Shown here: piece by piece, positions 41,874 through 50,545 of the stretch | Layout of the letters: every line of letters starts with the position of its first letter | Position numbering within the stretch: position 1 is the stretch's first letter | Assembly (NCBI GenBank): GCA_017507005.1 | Contig: JAFWBT010000031.1 | Location: forward strand, 34,363-98,362 | Reading direction: 5' to 3' | DNA length: 64,000 nt | Source of the DNA: Clostridia bacterium | GTDB lineage: Bacteria > Bacillota > Clostridia > Christensenellales > Borkfalkiaceae | Position numbers and translations under genes: made by a program | Notes under the pieces: generated by a model | Told to the model about the DNA's origin: nothing | Seen by the model: only the letters and a program-made list of their open reading frames with translations | The model's database searches: none

Positions 41874-44504
41874 ATGACGGAACGGAAAACGAAAACGGGA
41901 AAAACGAGCGAGAACGTAGGCGAGGATTTGCAGGCGATTTTGGCGCGTGTGCGCGCGGCGCAGGTGGAATATTCCGCCTATCCGCAGGAAAAAGTGGACG
42001 AAATATTCAAGGCGGCGGCAACGGCGGCGAACGCGGCGCGAATACCGCTCGCAAAAATGGCTGTGGAAGAAACGGGCATGGGGGTTTTTGAGGACAAAGT
42101 GCTGAAAAATCATTATGCCGCGGAGTATATCTACAACCGATATAAAAATGAAAAGACTTGCGGTGTAATCGAGCGCGACGAGGCGAACGGCTACACAAGG
42201 ATAGCCGAATCGATTGGGGTAGCGGCGGCGGTAATACCGACCACGAATCCCACTTCGACGGCTATTTTTAAAGCTTTAATTTGTTTAAAAACACGCAACG
42301 GATTGATTATGTCACCACATCCGCGCGCGAAAAATTGCACGATAGCGGCGGCGAAAATCGTGGCGGAAGCGGCAGTGCAGGCAGGCGCGCCCGAGGGGAT
42401 TATCGGCTGGATAGAAAACCCGTCGGTGGAAAGCTCGGCTCAGCTTATGAAAGAATCGGATATTATTTTGGCGACGGGTGGGCCGCAAATGGTGCGCGCG
42501 GCGTATTCTTCGGGAAAGCCCGCTATTGGCGTGGGCGCAGGGAATACGCCTGCCGTTGTGGATTCGTCCTGCGATATACGGCTCGCTGCGGCGTCCATCG
42601 TGCATTCCTAGACCTTTGACAACGGGGTGATATGCGCATCTGAGCAGGCGGCGGTGGTTGATTGCGCTATTTACGACGATTTTAAGCGGGAATTGGAAAC
42701 GCTCGGCTGTCATTTTTTAAACGCCGAGGACGCGGAAAAATTACGCGCGCTGATGTTCGGCGAGGGGCGGTTGAATCCTGCTATCGTAGGGCAGACGGCA
42801 AGGCGAATTGCGGAGCTTTGTGGTATCCATGTACGCGATGAAACGAAAATTTTGGTCGCGGAAGTGCAATCCGTAGAGGCGGACGAGGTGTTCTCGCAGG
42901 AGAAGTTATCGCCCGTTTTGGCGATGTATAAAGCGGCGGATTTTACGGACGCGCTGGACAAGGCGGATACGCTCGTGCGAGGGGGCGGCTTTGGGCATAC
43001 GGCGTCTATTTATATCGACGTAGATAAGGCGGCAACGCGGCTTGCGGCGTTTTGCGAGCGTATGAAAACCTGCCGTATTCTCGTCAATACGCCTGCGGCG
43101 CAGGGTGGTATCGGGGATTTGTATAATTTTCGTTTAACGCCGTCGCTGACGCTTGGCTGTGGCTCGTGGGGCGGTAACAGTGTGTGCGAAAACGTCGGGA
43201 TTAAAGAACTGATTAACGTAAAAACGGTGGCGGAACGGCGTGAAAATATGCTGTGGTTTCGCGCGCCGGAAAAGGTGTATTTTAAACGTGGCTGTCTTTC
43301 GACGGCGCTCAAAGAACTCGGCTCGGAAGTATATAATAAACGTCGCGCATTTATCGTGACGGATAAATTTTTATACGAATCGGGTATGGTGAAAAAAATC
43401 ACGGACGAGCTGGACGGGTTGGGGATTACACATACGGAATTTTTCGATGTCACGCCCGATCCAACGCTGGTGTGCGCGAGAGAGGGTGCGCGGCGTATGA
43501 GCGCGTTTTCGCCCGACGTCATTATCGCACTGGGCGGCGGCTCGCCTATGGACGCGGCGAAGATTATGTGGGTGCTGTACGAGCATCCGCACGTAGATTT
43601 TGCCGACCTTGCCATGCGGTTTATGGATATTAGAAAACGGGTGTTTGGGTTCCCGAAAATGGGCGGTAAAGCAACGTTTGTGGCAATCCCGACGACGGCG
43701 GGGACGGGCAGTGAAGTGACGCCGTTTGCCGTTATCACCGACGAGAGTACGGGGGAGAAATATCCGCTCGCCGATTATGGATTGATGCCCGATATCGCCG
43801 TGTGCGACGTGGAGCTTATGATGGATATACCCCAAAAACTCACCGCATACGCAGGCTTTGACGCGCTGTCGCATGCGATAGAGGCGGTGGCGTCGCTTTT
43901 GGCAACGGACTTTTCCAACGGGCTTGCATACGAGGCGATTTCGCTACTCATCGCGTACCTGCCCCCTGCATTTTCAAAAGGCAGAGCGGATATGACGGCG
44001 CGAGAAAAGGTTGCGAACGCGGCTACGATGTCGGGTATGGCGTTTGCGAACGCGTTTTTGGGTGTGTGTCACTCGATGGCGCATAAGTTGGGTGCGCGGT
44101 GGCATTTGGCACACGGCTTGTCCAATTCGTTGTTGCTTGTGGAAGTGATGCGATTCAACGCGTCGTCGTCGCCTGAAAAGATGGGTACGTTCCCGCAGTA
44201 TAGCTATCCCGATTGTCTTTCGCGGTATGCAAAAGTCGCGAAATACGTGGGCTGTCAAGGGGAAACGGACGAGGAATCGTTTGAAAATTTGACAGCGAAG
44301 ATAGAGGAATTGCAGGAAACGTTGGAGTTGCCGCGGACGATTAAAGAGGCGCTTGGGGAAAGAGTGAGTGAAAAGGAGTTTTTGGATAGCGTGGATAAAA
44401 TGAGCCAAGACGCCTTTGACGACCAGTGTACGGGCGCGAATCCGAGGTATCCGCTTGTGCGCGAGATTAAGGAAATGTACCTGCGCGCGTATTACGGGAA
44501 ATGA
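41874..44504 (+). pseudogene. adhE: Bifunctional aldehyde/alcohol dehydrogenase AdhE interrupted by an in-frame TAG
   Basis: The full frame has 876 codons, close to the 870-890 of AdhE, with one TAG at codon 246 (42609-42611). Before it lies the NAD-binding half of the acetaldehyde dehydrogenase domain ([21 protein letters not shown]). The stop is followed by TFDNGVICASEQ with the catalytic Cys254. Family members have Ser-Lys-Thr-Phe here, so TAG stands for Lys and is one base from AAG. The remaining frame covers the rest of the aldehyde domain and a complete iron alcohol dehydrogenase (GGGSPMDAAK; metal His residues around DALSHAIEA and HSMAHKLGARWHLAHG). GAAAGGAGAGGT precedes the ATG. Either a nonsense mutation, a sequencing error or stop readthrough. 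Normally converts acetyl-CoA to ethanol. Confidence 0.82.
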
Positions 44505-44520
44505 CGAAAGGGTAAAAGAA

Positions 44521-44551
44521 AAAACTCTCCTAAGTAAAAGGAGAGTTTTTT
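44521..44551 (+). terminator. Terminator of the rex-adhE unit
   Basis: AAAACTCTCCT (44521-44531) pairs with AGGAGAGTTTT around a 7-base loop, followed by T residues. Confidence 0.85.
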
Positions 44552-44584
44552 AACGCTTGTTATAAGGAATTGTCTAAAAAATTC

Positions 44585-44613
44585 TTGCAAAAAGGTCGGC
44601 GGTGTGGTATACT
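44585..44613 (+). promoter_or_regulatory. Promoter giving a leaderless tilS transcript
   Basis: TTGCAA (44585-44590) and TATACT (44608-44613) are 17 bases apart. The first ATG follows after exactly 6 bases. There is no ribosome binding site. Confidence 0.78.
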
Positions 44614-44619
44614 AAACCT

Positions 44620-45948
44620 ATGATGAATCTCAACGTATTTTCTCAAAAACGTATATGCGTGGCAATCAGCGGCGGAGTGGACTCCGTTGCGCTTTTGCAT
44701 TATTTAAAAACGCACGCGGCGACGTTTGGGTATACGTTGTGCGCCGCCCATTGCGAGCATGGGATCCGCGGCGAGGAAAGCGTTGCGGATATGCGCTTTG
44801 TGGAGGCGTTTTGTAAAAAGCTCGGTGTGCCGCTTTTCATTTTTCGGGAGGATTGCGTCGCGCTTGCGAAAAACACGAAAGAGAGCCTAGAAACGGCGGC
44901 GCGGAATTTTAGGAAACGTAGCTTCGCCACGCTGCTTGAAAAGGGCGAGGCGGATTATATTGCGACGGCGCACCACGCCTTGGATCAGGCGGAAACGGTG
45001 TTGTTCCGTATCGCGCGGGGCACGGCGCTGTGGGGCGCGCGTGGGATTGCGGAAAAAGACAGCGGGTACGTGCGGCCGTTTTTGAGCTGGTCGCGTAAGG
45101 AAATAGAGGACTACGCGCGAGAAAACGGCTTGGAATATCGCGTGGATAAAACGAATTTTCAGCAGGACGCAACGCGGAACAAGCTCCGCCTTGAAATTTT
45201 GCCTCGTTTGGAAACTGCCGTATCGGGCGCGACGGGCAATATCGCGGGTTTTGCACAGGTGGCGGCAGAGGACGACGCGCTGTTGCAAGAATATGCCAAG
45301 GAACTGCTTTCCTTTGGCACAGATGAAAACGGCGAGTGGGTAGAGGTCGCTTTTTGCGATAAAAAACCGCTCTTTCGTCGCGCCGCGCTCGCTGCAATGC
45401 AAAGGCTTGTTTGCGCGCGCGATTATACAAAAGCGCATTTGGAGAGCGTTTTTGCTCTGCAAAATTCAGAGCGCGGCGCAAGGCTCGATTTGCCGCAAGG
45501 CTTGCAGGCACAAAAGACAGAAAAGGGCGTTTTGTTTCGTGTGAAAACGGAAAAAATCTCCTGCCAAAAATCGGCGGTGAAAAACTTTGATAAAAATGGA
45601 TTCGACGGGGGCATGTACGAGGTTAACGTATCTTTAACGCCCGTAGAGGACGAAAAAAACGGCTGGAAAACGCTGCGTTTTGACGGTGCGAAAATCCCTG
45701 ATACGGCGGTGTTCCGTTTCCGTAAGGACGGCGATAAAATGCGTTGCTTTGGCAGTGGCACGAAAACGTTAAAAAAGCTGTTTAACGAGAAAAAAATCGA
45801 CGTGGACGTGCGGGAATACCTGCCCTTGATAGCGGAGAAAGAGGGAGACACCGTTTACGCGGTGTGCGGCGTGGAGATTGCCGAGGATATAAAAATCACC
45901 GAGCAAACGCAGGAAATCGTATACCTATCCATAAAGAAAAAACAATGA
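44620..45948 (+). CDS. tilS: tRNA(Ile)-lysidine synthase
   Basis: A 442-residue enzyme that ligates lysine to C34 of the tRNA-Ile CAU anticodon using ATP, an essential step for AUA decoding. The PP-loop reads AISGGVDSVALLH (about 13-25), followed by HCEHGIRGEESVADMRF and AHHALDQAETVLFRIARG, both family signatures, and the C-terminal substrate-binding domain with a KKLFNEKKID motif. Two consecutive ATG codons (44620, 44623) lie at the predicted transcription start, so translation is probably leaderless. The longer frame from a GTG at 44602 would start inside the promoter. A terminator follows. Confidence 0.9.
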   Translation: MMNLNVFSQKRICVAISGGVDSVALLHYLKTHAATFGYTLCAAHCEHGIRGEESVADMRFVEAFCKKLGVPLFIFREDCVALAKNTKESLETAARNFRKRSFATLLEKGEADYIATAHHALDQAETVLFRIARGTALWGARGIAEKDSGYVRPFLSWSRKEIEDYARENGLEYRVDKTNFQQDATRNKLRLEILPRLETAVSGATGNIAGFAQVAAEDDALLQEYAKELLSFGTDENGEWVEVAFCDKKPLFRRAALAAMQRLVCARDYTKAHLESVFALQNSERGARLDLPQGLQAQKTEKGVLFRVKTEKISCQKSAVKNFDKNGFDGGMYEVNVSLTPVEDEKNGWKTLRFDGAKIPDTAVFRFRKDGDKMRCFGSGTKTLKKLFNEKKIDVDVREYLPLIAEKEGDTVYAVCGVEIAEDIKITEQTQEIVYLSIKKKQ

Positions 45949-45956
45949 TAAAAAGA

Positions 45957-45987
45957 AACGACGCAGAATGGTCTGCGCCGTTTTTTT
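45957..45987. terminator. Bidirectional terminator between tilS and the lipoprotein gene
   Basis: AACGACGCAGA pairs with TCTGCGCCGTT around ATGG with one mismatch, and is flanked by A and T tracts. Confidence 0.78.
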
Positions 45988-46015
45988 ATCTATATAATTT
46001 TAAGTTTTTGACGCT

Positions 46016-47056
46016 TTAAGCCGAGAACGTCGCGCTCGTCAAGGAATACGTCAGCGAGCCAAGCCCGTAGGAAAGAGGGGTGATTAAACGCAACATCAAA
46101 TTACGGTGCACGTTTTCGCCCGACGCGTTCTTTTTAGCAATCCACGCCGTTTGCGTAGCGCCAGGGTTCTTGGAGCTTATCGACAGCGATACGGGATAGT
46201 ATTCAATGGAGTTCTTGCTATCCACGCCGTTTCTATTGAACGTAAATTCCTCGCTCTTGGAAGAGGAAAAGCTGACGTTAATCGTCTGCATTGCCGCTGT
46301 GAGCGGGCTGTATACAAGGATTTTTTCAGACGTCGAGGAGTTGGCTTCAATGCCGCGGATAGCGAACAACAGCTGTTCGTTGTCGAGGTATGCGTTTTTC
46401 TTGTCGTTGATAGTGAAATTCTTTTTATAAGAAGTGCCTTCCCCAATAGCAAACGTGCCGTCGCTGTTTGTCAAGCGTTCGCCCGTTTCGTCGTCTAAAA
46501 GATAAGAAGTGACGGACGTTGCGCCCTTTTTGCCTTCGTACGTCGTATCGATGACGTAATCGTATTTCTGATAGCAATCCTCTAAGGAAGCCGCCGAGGA
46601 CATCGGGCTGTGGCAAACGAATTCTTTATGCGAAGAAATCGGCTGCAAGCGTTCGTCAGCGTTACGGAACTCAACGCGCGTCGTTACGCTATCCTTTAAA
46701 GGTGCGGTGGATTCCGTTTTATAGGTGTATACGACGTCCATCGTCAGCTTTGTTTCATAAACGTAGATGATTTCCGAGCTACCTTCCACCTGCTTGGTCG
46801 TCAGCGCCGTTTCGTATTTACCGTTGAGATAGTTCACCGAATAATTTGCAAGCGAGGACGTGCCAGCCGTAAAGGTGACGTCGTATTCAAGACGTTCGGA
46901 AAAACCGAGCGATTCGGGCAGCGTTGCGTCCGCCGTCCAATACGCGCGGAAAGACGTAGGATTTTCGTTCGTACACGCGCTAAGCGTCGAAACGCCCAAA
47001 AGGCAGGCTAATAAAATAACGAGAGTTTTGCTTTTTTTACGCTTTGTGAGTTGCAT
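46016..47056 (-). CDS. Lipoprotein of unknown function
   Basis: The 346-residue protein has a lipoprotein signal peptide (Lys/Arg-rich start, LACLLGVSTLSAC lipobox, Cys about 28). The mature part is rich in Ser, Thr and beta-strand segments (YDVTFTAG, YETKLTMDVVYTYKTES, NVSFSSSKSEEFTF), with no recognised catalytic motif. GAGGAGA lies seven bases before the ATG. The leader is about 150 bases and contains a direct repeat AAGCGACGTTT. It is divergent from the addBA operon and convergent with tilS. Outer-surface localisation is well supported, function not. Confidence 0.7.
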   Translation of the reverse strand: MQLTKRKKSKTLVILLACLLGVSTLSACTNENPTSFRAYWTADATLPESLGFSERLEYDVTFTAGTSSLANYSVNYLNGKYETALTTKQVEGSSEIIYVYETKLTMDVVYTYKTESTAPLKDSVTTRVEFRNADERLQPISSHKEFVCHSPMSSAASLEDCYQKYDYVIDTTYEGKKGATSVTSYLLDDETGERLTNSDGTFAIGEGTSYKKNFTINDKKNAYLDNEQLLFAIRGIEANSSTSEKILVYSPLTAAMQTINVSFSSSKSEEFTFNRNGVDSKNSIEYYPVSLSISSKNPGATQTAWIAKKNASGENVHRNLMLRLITPLSYGLGSLTYSLTSATFSA

Positions 47057-47210
47057 AATACGTTCTCCTCGTCGCGCGTTGACGGCGCGGCGTTTGTTTT
47101 GTGTTTATTTTATGTTTACTTTCGTATCGTTGGCGAAACGCTTTTAAAACGCGCGAGGGAAAACCTCGTCCACGATAAAAAAACGTCGCTTGAAACGTCG
47201 CTTTTATATT

Positions 47211-47239
47211 ATTATACCACATTGTTTGCGATTTGTAAA
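47211..47239 (-). promoter_or_regulatory. Promoter for the lipoprotein gene
   Basis: On the minus strand, TTTACA (47239-47234) and TATAAT (47216-47211) are separated by 17 bases, predicting a leader of about 150 bases. Confidence 0.72.
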
Positions 47240-47289
47240 AAATAAAATCGAGTTTTTACAAAAATTCTTGTAAAAAAAAGCTGAAAATT

Positions 47290-47310
47290 TACCATAGAGT
47301 ATGGTATAAT
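47290..47310 (+). promoter_or_regulatory. addB -10 region with overlapping palindrome
   Basis: TACCATA-GAG-TATGGTA (47290-47306) overlaps a TATAAT box (47305-47310). No good -35 hexamer is seen at 17 bases. The palindrome could be a repressor site or mark an activator-dependent promoter. Confidence 0.5.
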
Positions 47311-47343
47311 AGAAAGGAAAAAGAAAAAAGAGAGGGAAAGCTC

Positions 47344-50300
47344 GTGAATTTAATCATAAAAGCGTATACTTTATCCGAGTGTATGGAGGCAATGGCGGCG
47401 CACGCTGCCGAGCTGGAATCGCGTGGCGAAAAAAATATCATCTTTTGCGAAGACCGTTTGACTTTGATAGCCGAGCGCGCTTTGCTGTCGGCGACGGGGG
47501 GTACGTTCTTGTCGTCCGTTTTTACGTTCGCGCGGTTTTTGGAAACGGACGAGCACGCGATTAGCAAGCAAGGCTCGGTGATGGCGGTGGGCGAAGTGAT
47601 GACGCGCCTGCAACGGGAAAACGCGTTGAAATGCTTTACCACGACAACGGGGGTTGGGAACAACGCGAAATGTATTTACGAAACGCTGGCGCAGATGTCG
47701 GCGTCGGAGATTACACCCGAAACGTTAAAGAAAACGCTGGAGGAGATGTCGAAGGAGGAGATTTCGCCCGAAGGAAAGAAAAAGCCGGAGGATATGCTGA
47801 AAAGGAAAATATCCGATTTGGCGCTTATTTACGAGGGATATGCGAAATTTTTGCGTGACAACGCGTTTTTGGACGAGAGTAAATATTTATCGCTGTTGCC
47901 TAAATATATCGAAGAAAAGAACGAGCTTAAAGACGCGAACGTGTTTTTCCTGTGCTATAATTCCTTTACGAAACAAGCGCGTAGCATTATCCGCGCGGCT
48001 TTAAAAACGGCGAAGAGCGTCGTGGGTGTGTTCTGCGCGGGGAAAGAGGAGCTTTATACAAACCGCGCCGTGCGCGATTTTATGTCCGTGTGCGAAGAAT
48101 ACGACAAGGCGCATATACAGCCGCCCAAAGAGCTGGGCGTGCCGCTTGGCGGTGAAGCGGAAGCGTTGCGCCGTGGTTTGTTCGAGCCTAAGAGCCGTGG
48201 GGCGAGAACGGAAACGAAAAACGTAGAGATATACGAGGCGGAGGACAAAACGGCGGAGGCGGAATTCGTCGCTGTAAAAATTCGTCGCGCTTTGGCGGAA
48301 AATCCGTCCTTGCGCTATCGGGATATCGCCGTGCTTGTGCCTGCGGTGTCGGCGTATTCGCTCGTGCTTAAAAAAGCGTTGCGAGAATACGATATTCCCT
48401 ATTTTATCGACGAAAAACGTTCGTTGAAAAAACATCCGCTTGGGCAGTTTTTGCTCGATTGTTTCCGCGTGGTGCGGGAGGGATTTTCGCCGATTGCCGT
48501 GCAGTCGTTGACGCAAAATTTCTTCTTTGGCGAGAGCGACGAATATCGAAATTATCTTTTGAAATTTGCTAATTATCGCGGCGGTGCAAGCAGTGACATT
48601 AAGACGAGTGAGGCGGTGAAACAGCTGTATTCGCTCGAAACGTTGAAATCGGGTAAGGAGCGGCTAGTAAAAGCCACTGAAAATATAAAAGATAAGGGGC
48701 AGGGGTGCGATTACTGCAATGCCGTGCGGAAAATTTTAGAGGATTTTGCGACGGAAGAAAAACTGAAAGAGCTGGAAGAGGACGTGAAAGATATATCCCA
48801 AAAAGGGTATCTTGCACAGATTCATCGCGCGCTGGATAAGGTGCTTGACGAGGCGGAATTATTGACCAAAACACGCGAAATGACGGTGGCGGAATTTGAG
48901 GCGATATTAAAAGACGGCTTGGACGCGACGGAGATTTCGTTGATACCGCTCAAAGCGGACGCGGTGTTTATCGGGGATATTACGGATAGCCGTATTGAAA
49001 AAGTAAACGTGCTGTTTGCAATGGGCTTGACGGAAGAAGTGCCACGCTGTGGTACGGATACCGCAATCGTGTCCGACAAGGAAATACGCCGTTTAGAGGA
49101 GGTAAAAACGCTGTTAGAGCCGACGGTGGCGGAGGTGAATTTACGCGCAAGAGAGAGTGTTGCGCTCAATCTTTGCACGTTTTTAGACAAACTGTATTTA
49201 TCCTATCCTTTGGGCGCGGACGGCAGCGAGCCATCTACTAGTGAAATTTTCCGCTATATTGATAGATTGTTCGGTGTAAAAAAGACGATAATAAAAGACA
49301 ACGGCGAGAGGAGGGAAGAGATAGTAGAGCTTCCAAGACAGAAAAAGATATCCGACGCCGATTTCAAATATAAATGCTCGGCAGACGGACCTGCATTGCG
49401 GCAGTTCCTTGTGGAGATAGAGGAATACGAATTACGTAAAGAGGATACGCGCAAGCGATATACTCCGTTGTATTACGCCTTGGACAAGCTTGGCATAGAA
49501 GAAAAAGATGCCTATTGGAAGGGCTATCAACCGCCTGAAAAGATTGAAAACGGCGAAAAGCTGTTTTTTGACGAAGGCACAATTTCCCCTACGGCGTTGG
49601 AAAAGTTTTTCGATTGTCCGTTCGGGTATTTTGCAGAGAAAGGTTTAAGGCTCAAAGAGCGAGAGGAAACGGCGGTGCTCGCTATGGATACGGGGGATTT
49701 TATTCACAAATTATTGCAAAACACGATAGTGAAAGCGTCAAAGAAAAAGACGGAGGAGGAAGTGCGCGCCTACGCCTTGGAGGAGGGGAAAGAACTCTTG
49801 AAAACGCCCATATTCGAGACGCAAAAGGATACGGCTTCGGGGGAGTATTTTTCGGATAAACTCTTACAAGAGGGCGCGGACGTTGTGGTGGCGGCGTATC
49901 GGCAGATAAAGGATTCTGAATTTGTCGTGGAAGTAACGGAAAAAGAGGTGCAAATAGAGGACTTTAAAGGCAAAGTCGATCGCGTGGACAGTACGCAAAA
50001 ATATATCCGTGTCATCGATTATAAAACGGGCACAATCGAGGATGACGCGGCGGCATATTACACGGGCAGAAAAATGCAATTACAGCTGTATATGTCTGCG
50101 GTGAAAGGGGAGCGTGTACCGGCTGGGGTGTTCTATTTCCCTGCGTCCGTTCAATATAGCGACGATACGGAAGCGCGTTTCCGTATGAAAGGATTTTTAA
50201 ACGGCGACGCCGAGGCGTTGCGTTGCGGCGATAAAAATATTACCGAGGATAAAAAGAGCGAGTATTTCCCCGCGGCGCTTAAAAACGATGCAAAGGCAAA

Positions 50301-50544
50301 GCGTGTGATGGACGAGGCGACGTTCCGTGATTTCTTGGATTATTCCGTGTTCGTGGCTAGGCAGGGCAGTAAGGAAATAAAAGAGGGATATATCGCGCCC
50401 ACGCCCTATGAAAAGAGCTGTGAGTATTGCAAATACGGCGGTATGTGCAACTTTAATAAAGACGCTTCGATTGTGCGAAAAGAAAAGGATATCGACACGA
50501 AAATGATTGCGGAAATCGCACGAAAAAAACGGGAGGGGGAATAA
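47344..50544 (+). CDS. addB: AddB subunit of the AddAB helicase-nuclease
   Basis: A 1066-residue subunit that, with AddA, resects double-strand breaks and loads RecA. The N-terminal region is a degenerate helicase fold without Walker A. The C-terminal RecB-type nuclease (about 750-1050) shows RVDSTQKYIRVIDYKTGT (catalytic Asp and Lys). The iron-sulfur staple is one Cys at FDCPFGYF plus three in YEKSCEYCKYGGMCNF. Many AddB proteins have 1150 residues; this one is slightly compact. The start is GTG with GAGAGGGA upstream. It shares an operon with addA, whose ATG lies 2 bases after this stop. Confidence 0.9.
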   Translation: MNLIIKAYTLSECMEAMAAHAAELESRGEKNIIFCEDRLTLIAERALLSATGGTFLSSVFTFARFLETDEHAISKQGSVMAVGEVMTRLQRENALKCFTTTTGVGNNAKCIYETLAQMSASEITPETLKKTLEEMSKEEISPEGKKKPEDMLKRKISDLALIYEGYAKFLRDNAFLDESKYLSLLPKYIEEKNELKDANVFFLCYNSFTKQARSIIRAALKTAKSVVGVFCAGKEELYTNRAVRDFMSVCEEYDKAHIQPPKELGVPLGGEAEALRRGLFEPKSRGARTETKNVEIYEAEDKTAEAEFVAVKIRRALAENPSLRYRDIAVLVPAVSAYSLVLKKALREYDIPYFIDEKRSLKKHPLGQFLLDCFRVVREGFSPIAVQSLTQNFFFGESDEYRNYLLKFANYRGGASSDIKTSEAVKQLYSLETLKSGKERLVKATENIKDKGQGCDYCNAVRKILEDFATEEKLKELEEDVKDISQKGYLAQIHRALDKVLDEAELLTKTREMTVAEFEAILKDGLDATEISLIPLKADAVFIGDITDSRIEKVNVLFAMGLTEEVPRCGTDTAIVSDKEIRRLEEVKTLLEPTVAEVNLRARESVALNLCTFLDKLYLSYPLGADGSEPSTSEIFRYIDRLFGVKKTIIKDNGERREEIVELPRQKKISDADFKYKCSADGPALRQFLVEIEEYELRKEDTRKRYTPLYYALDKLGIEEKDAYWKGYQPPEKIENGEKLFFDEGTISPTALEKFFDCPFGYFAEKGLRLKEREETAVLAMDTGDFIHKLLQNTIVKASKKKTEEEVRAYALEEGKELLKTPIFETQKDTASGEYFSDKLLQEGADVVVAAYRQIKDSEFVVEVTEKEVQIEDFKGKVDRVDSTQKYIRVIDYKTGTIEDDAAAYYTGRKMQLQLYMSAVKGERVPAGVFYFPASVQYSDDTEARFRMKGFLNGDAEALRCGDKNITEDKKSEYFPAALKNDAKAKRVMDEATFRDFLDYSVFVARQGSKEIKEGYIAPTPYEKSCEYCKYGGMCNFNKDASIVRKEKDIDTKMIAEIARKKREGE

Positions 50545-50545
50545 T

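Noticed and set aside
42609-42611. TAG in adhE as a pyrrolysine or reassigned codon
   Set aside because: TAG terminates another intact gene at 2749, no pyl genes are in the window, and the site normally holds an ordinary lysine.
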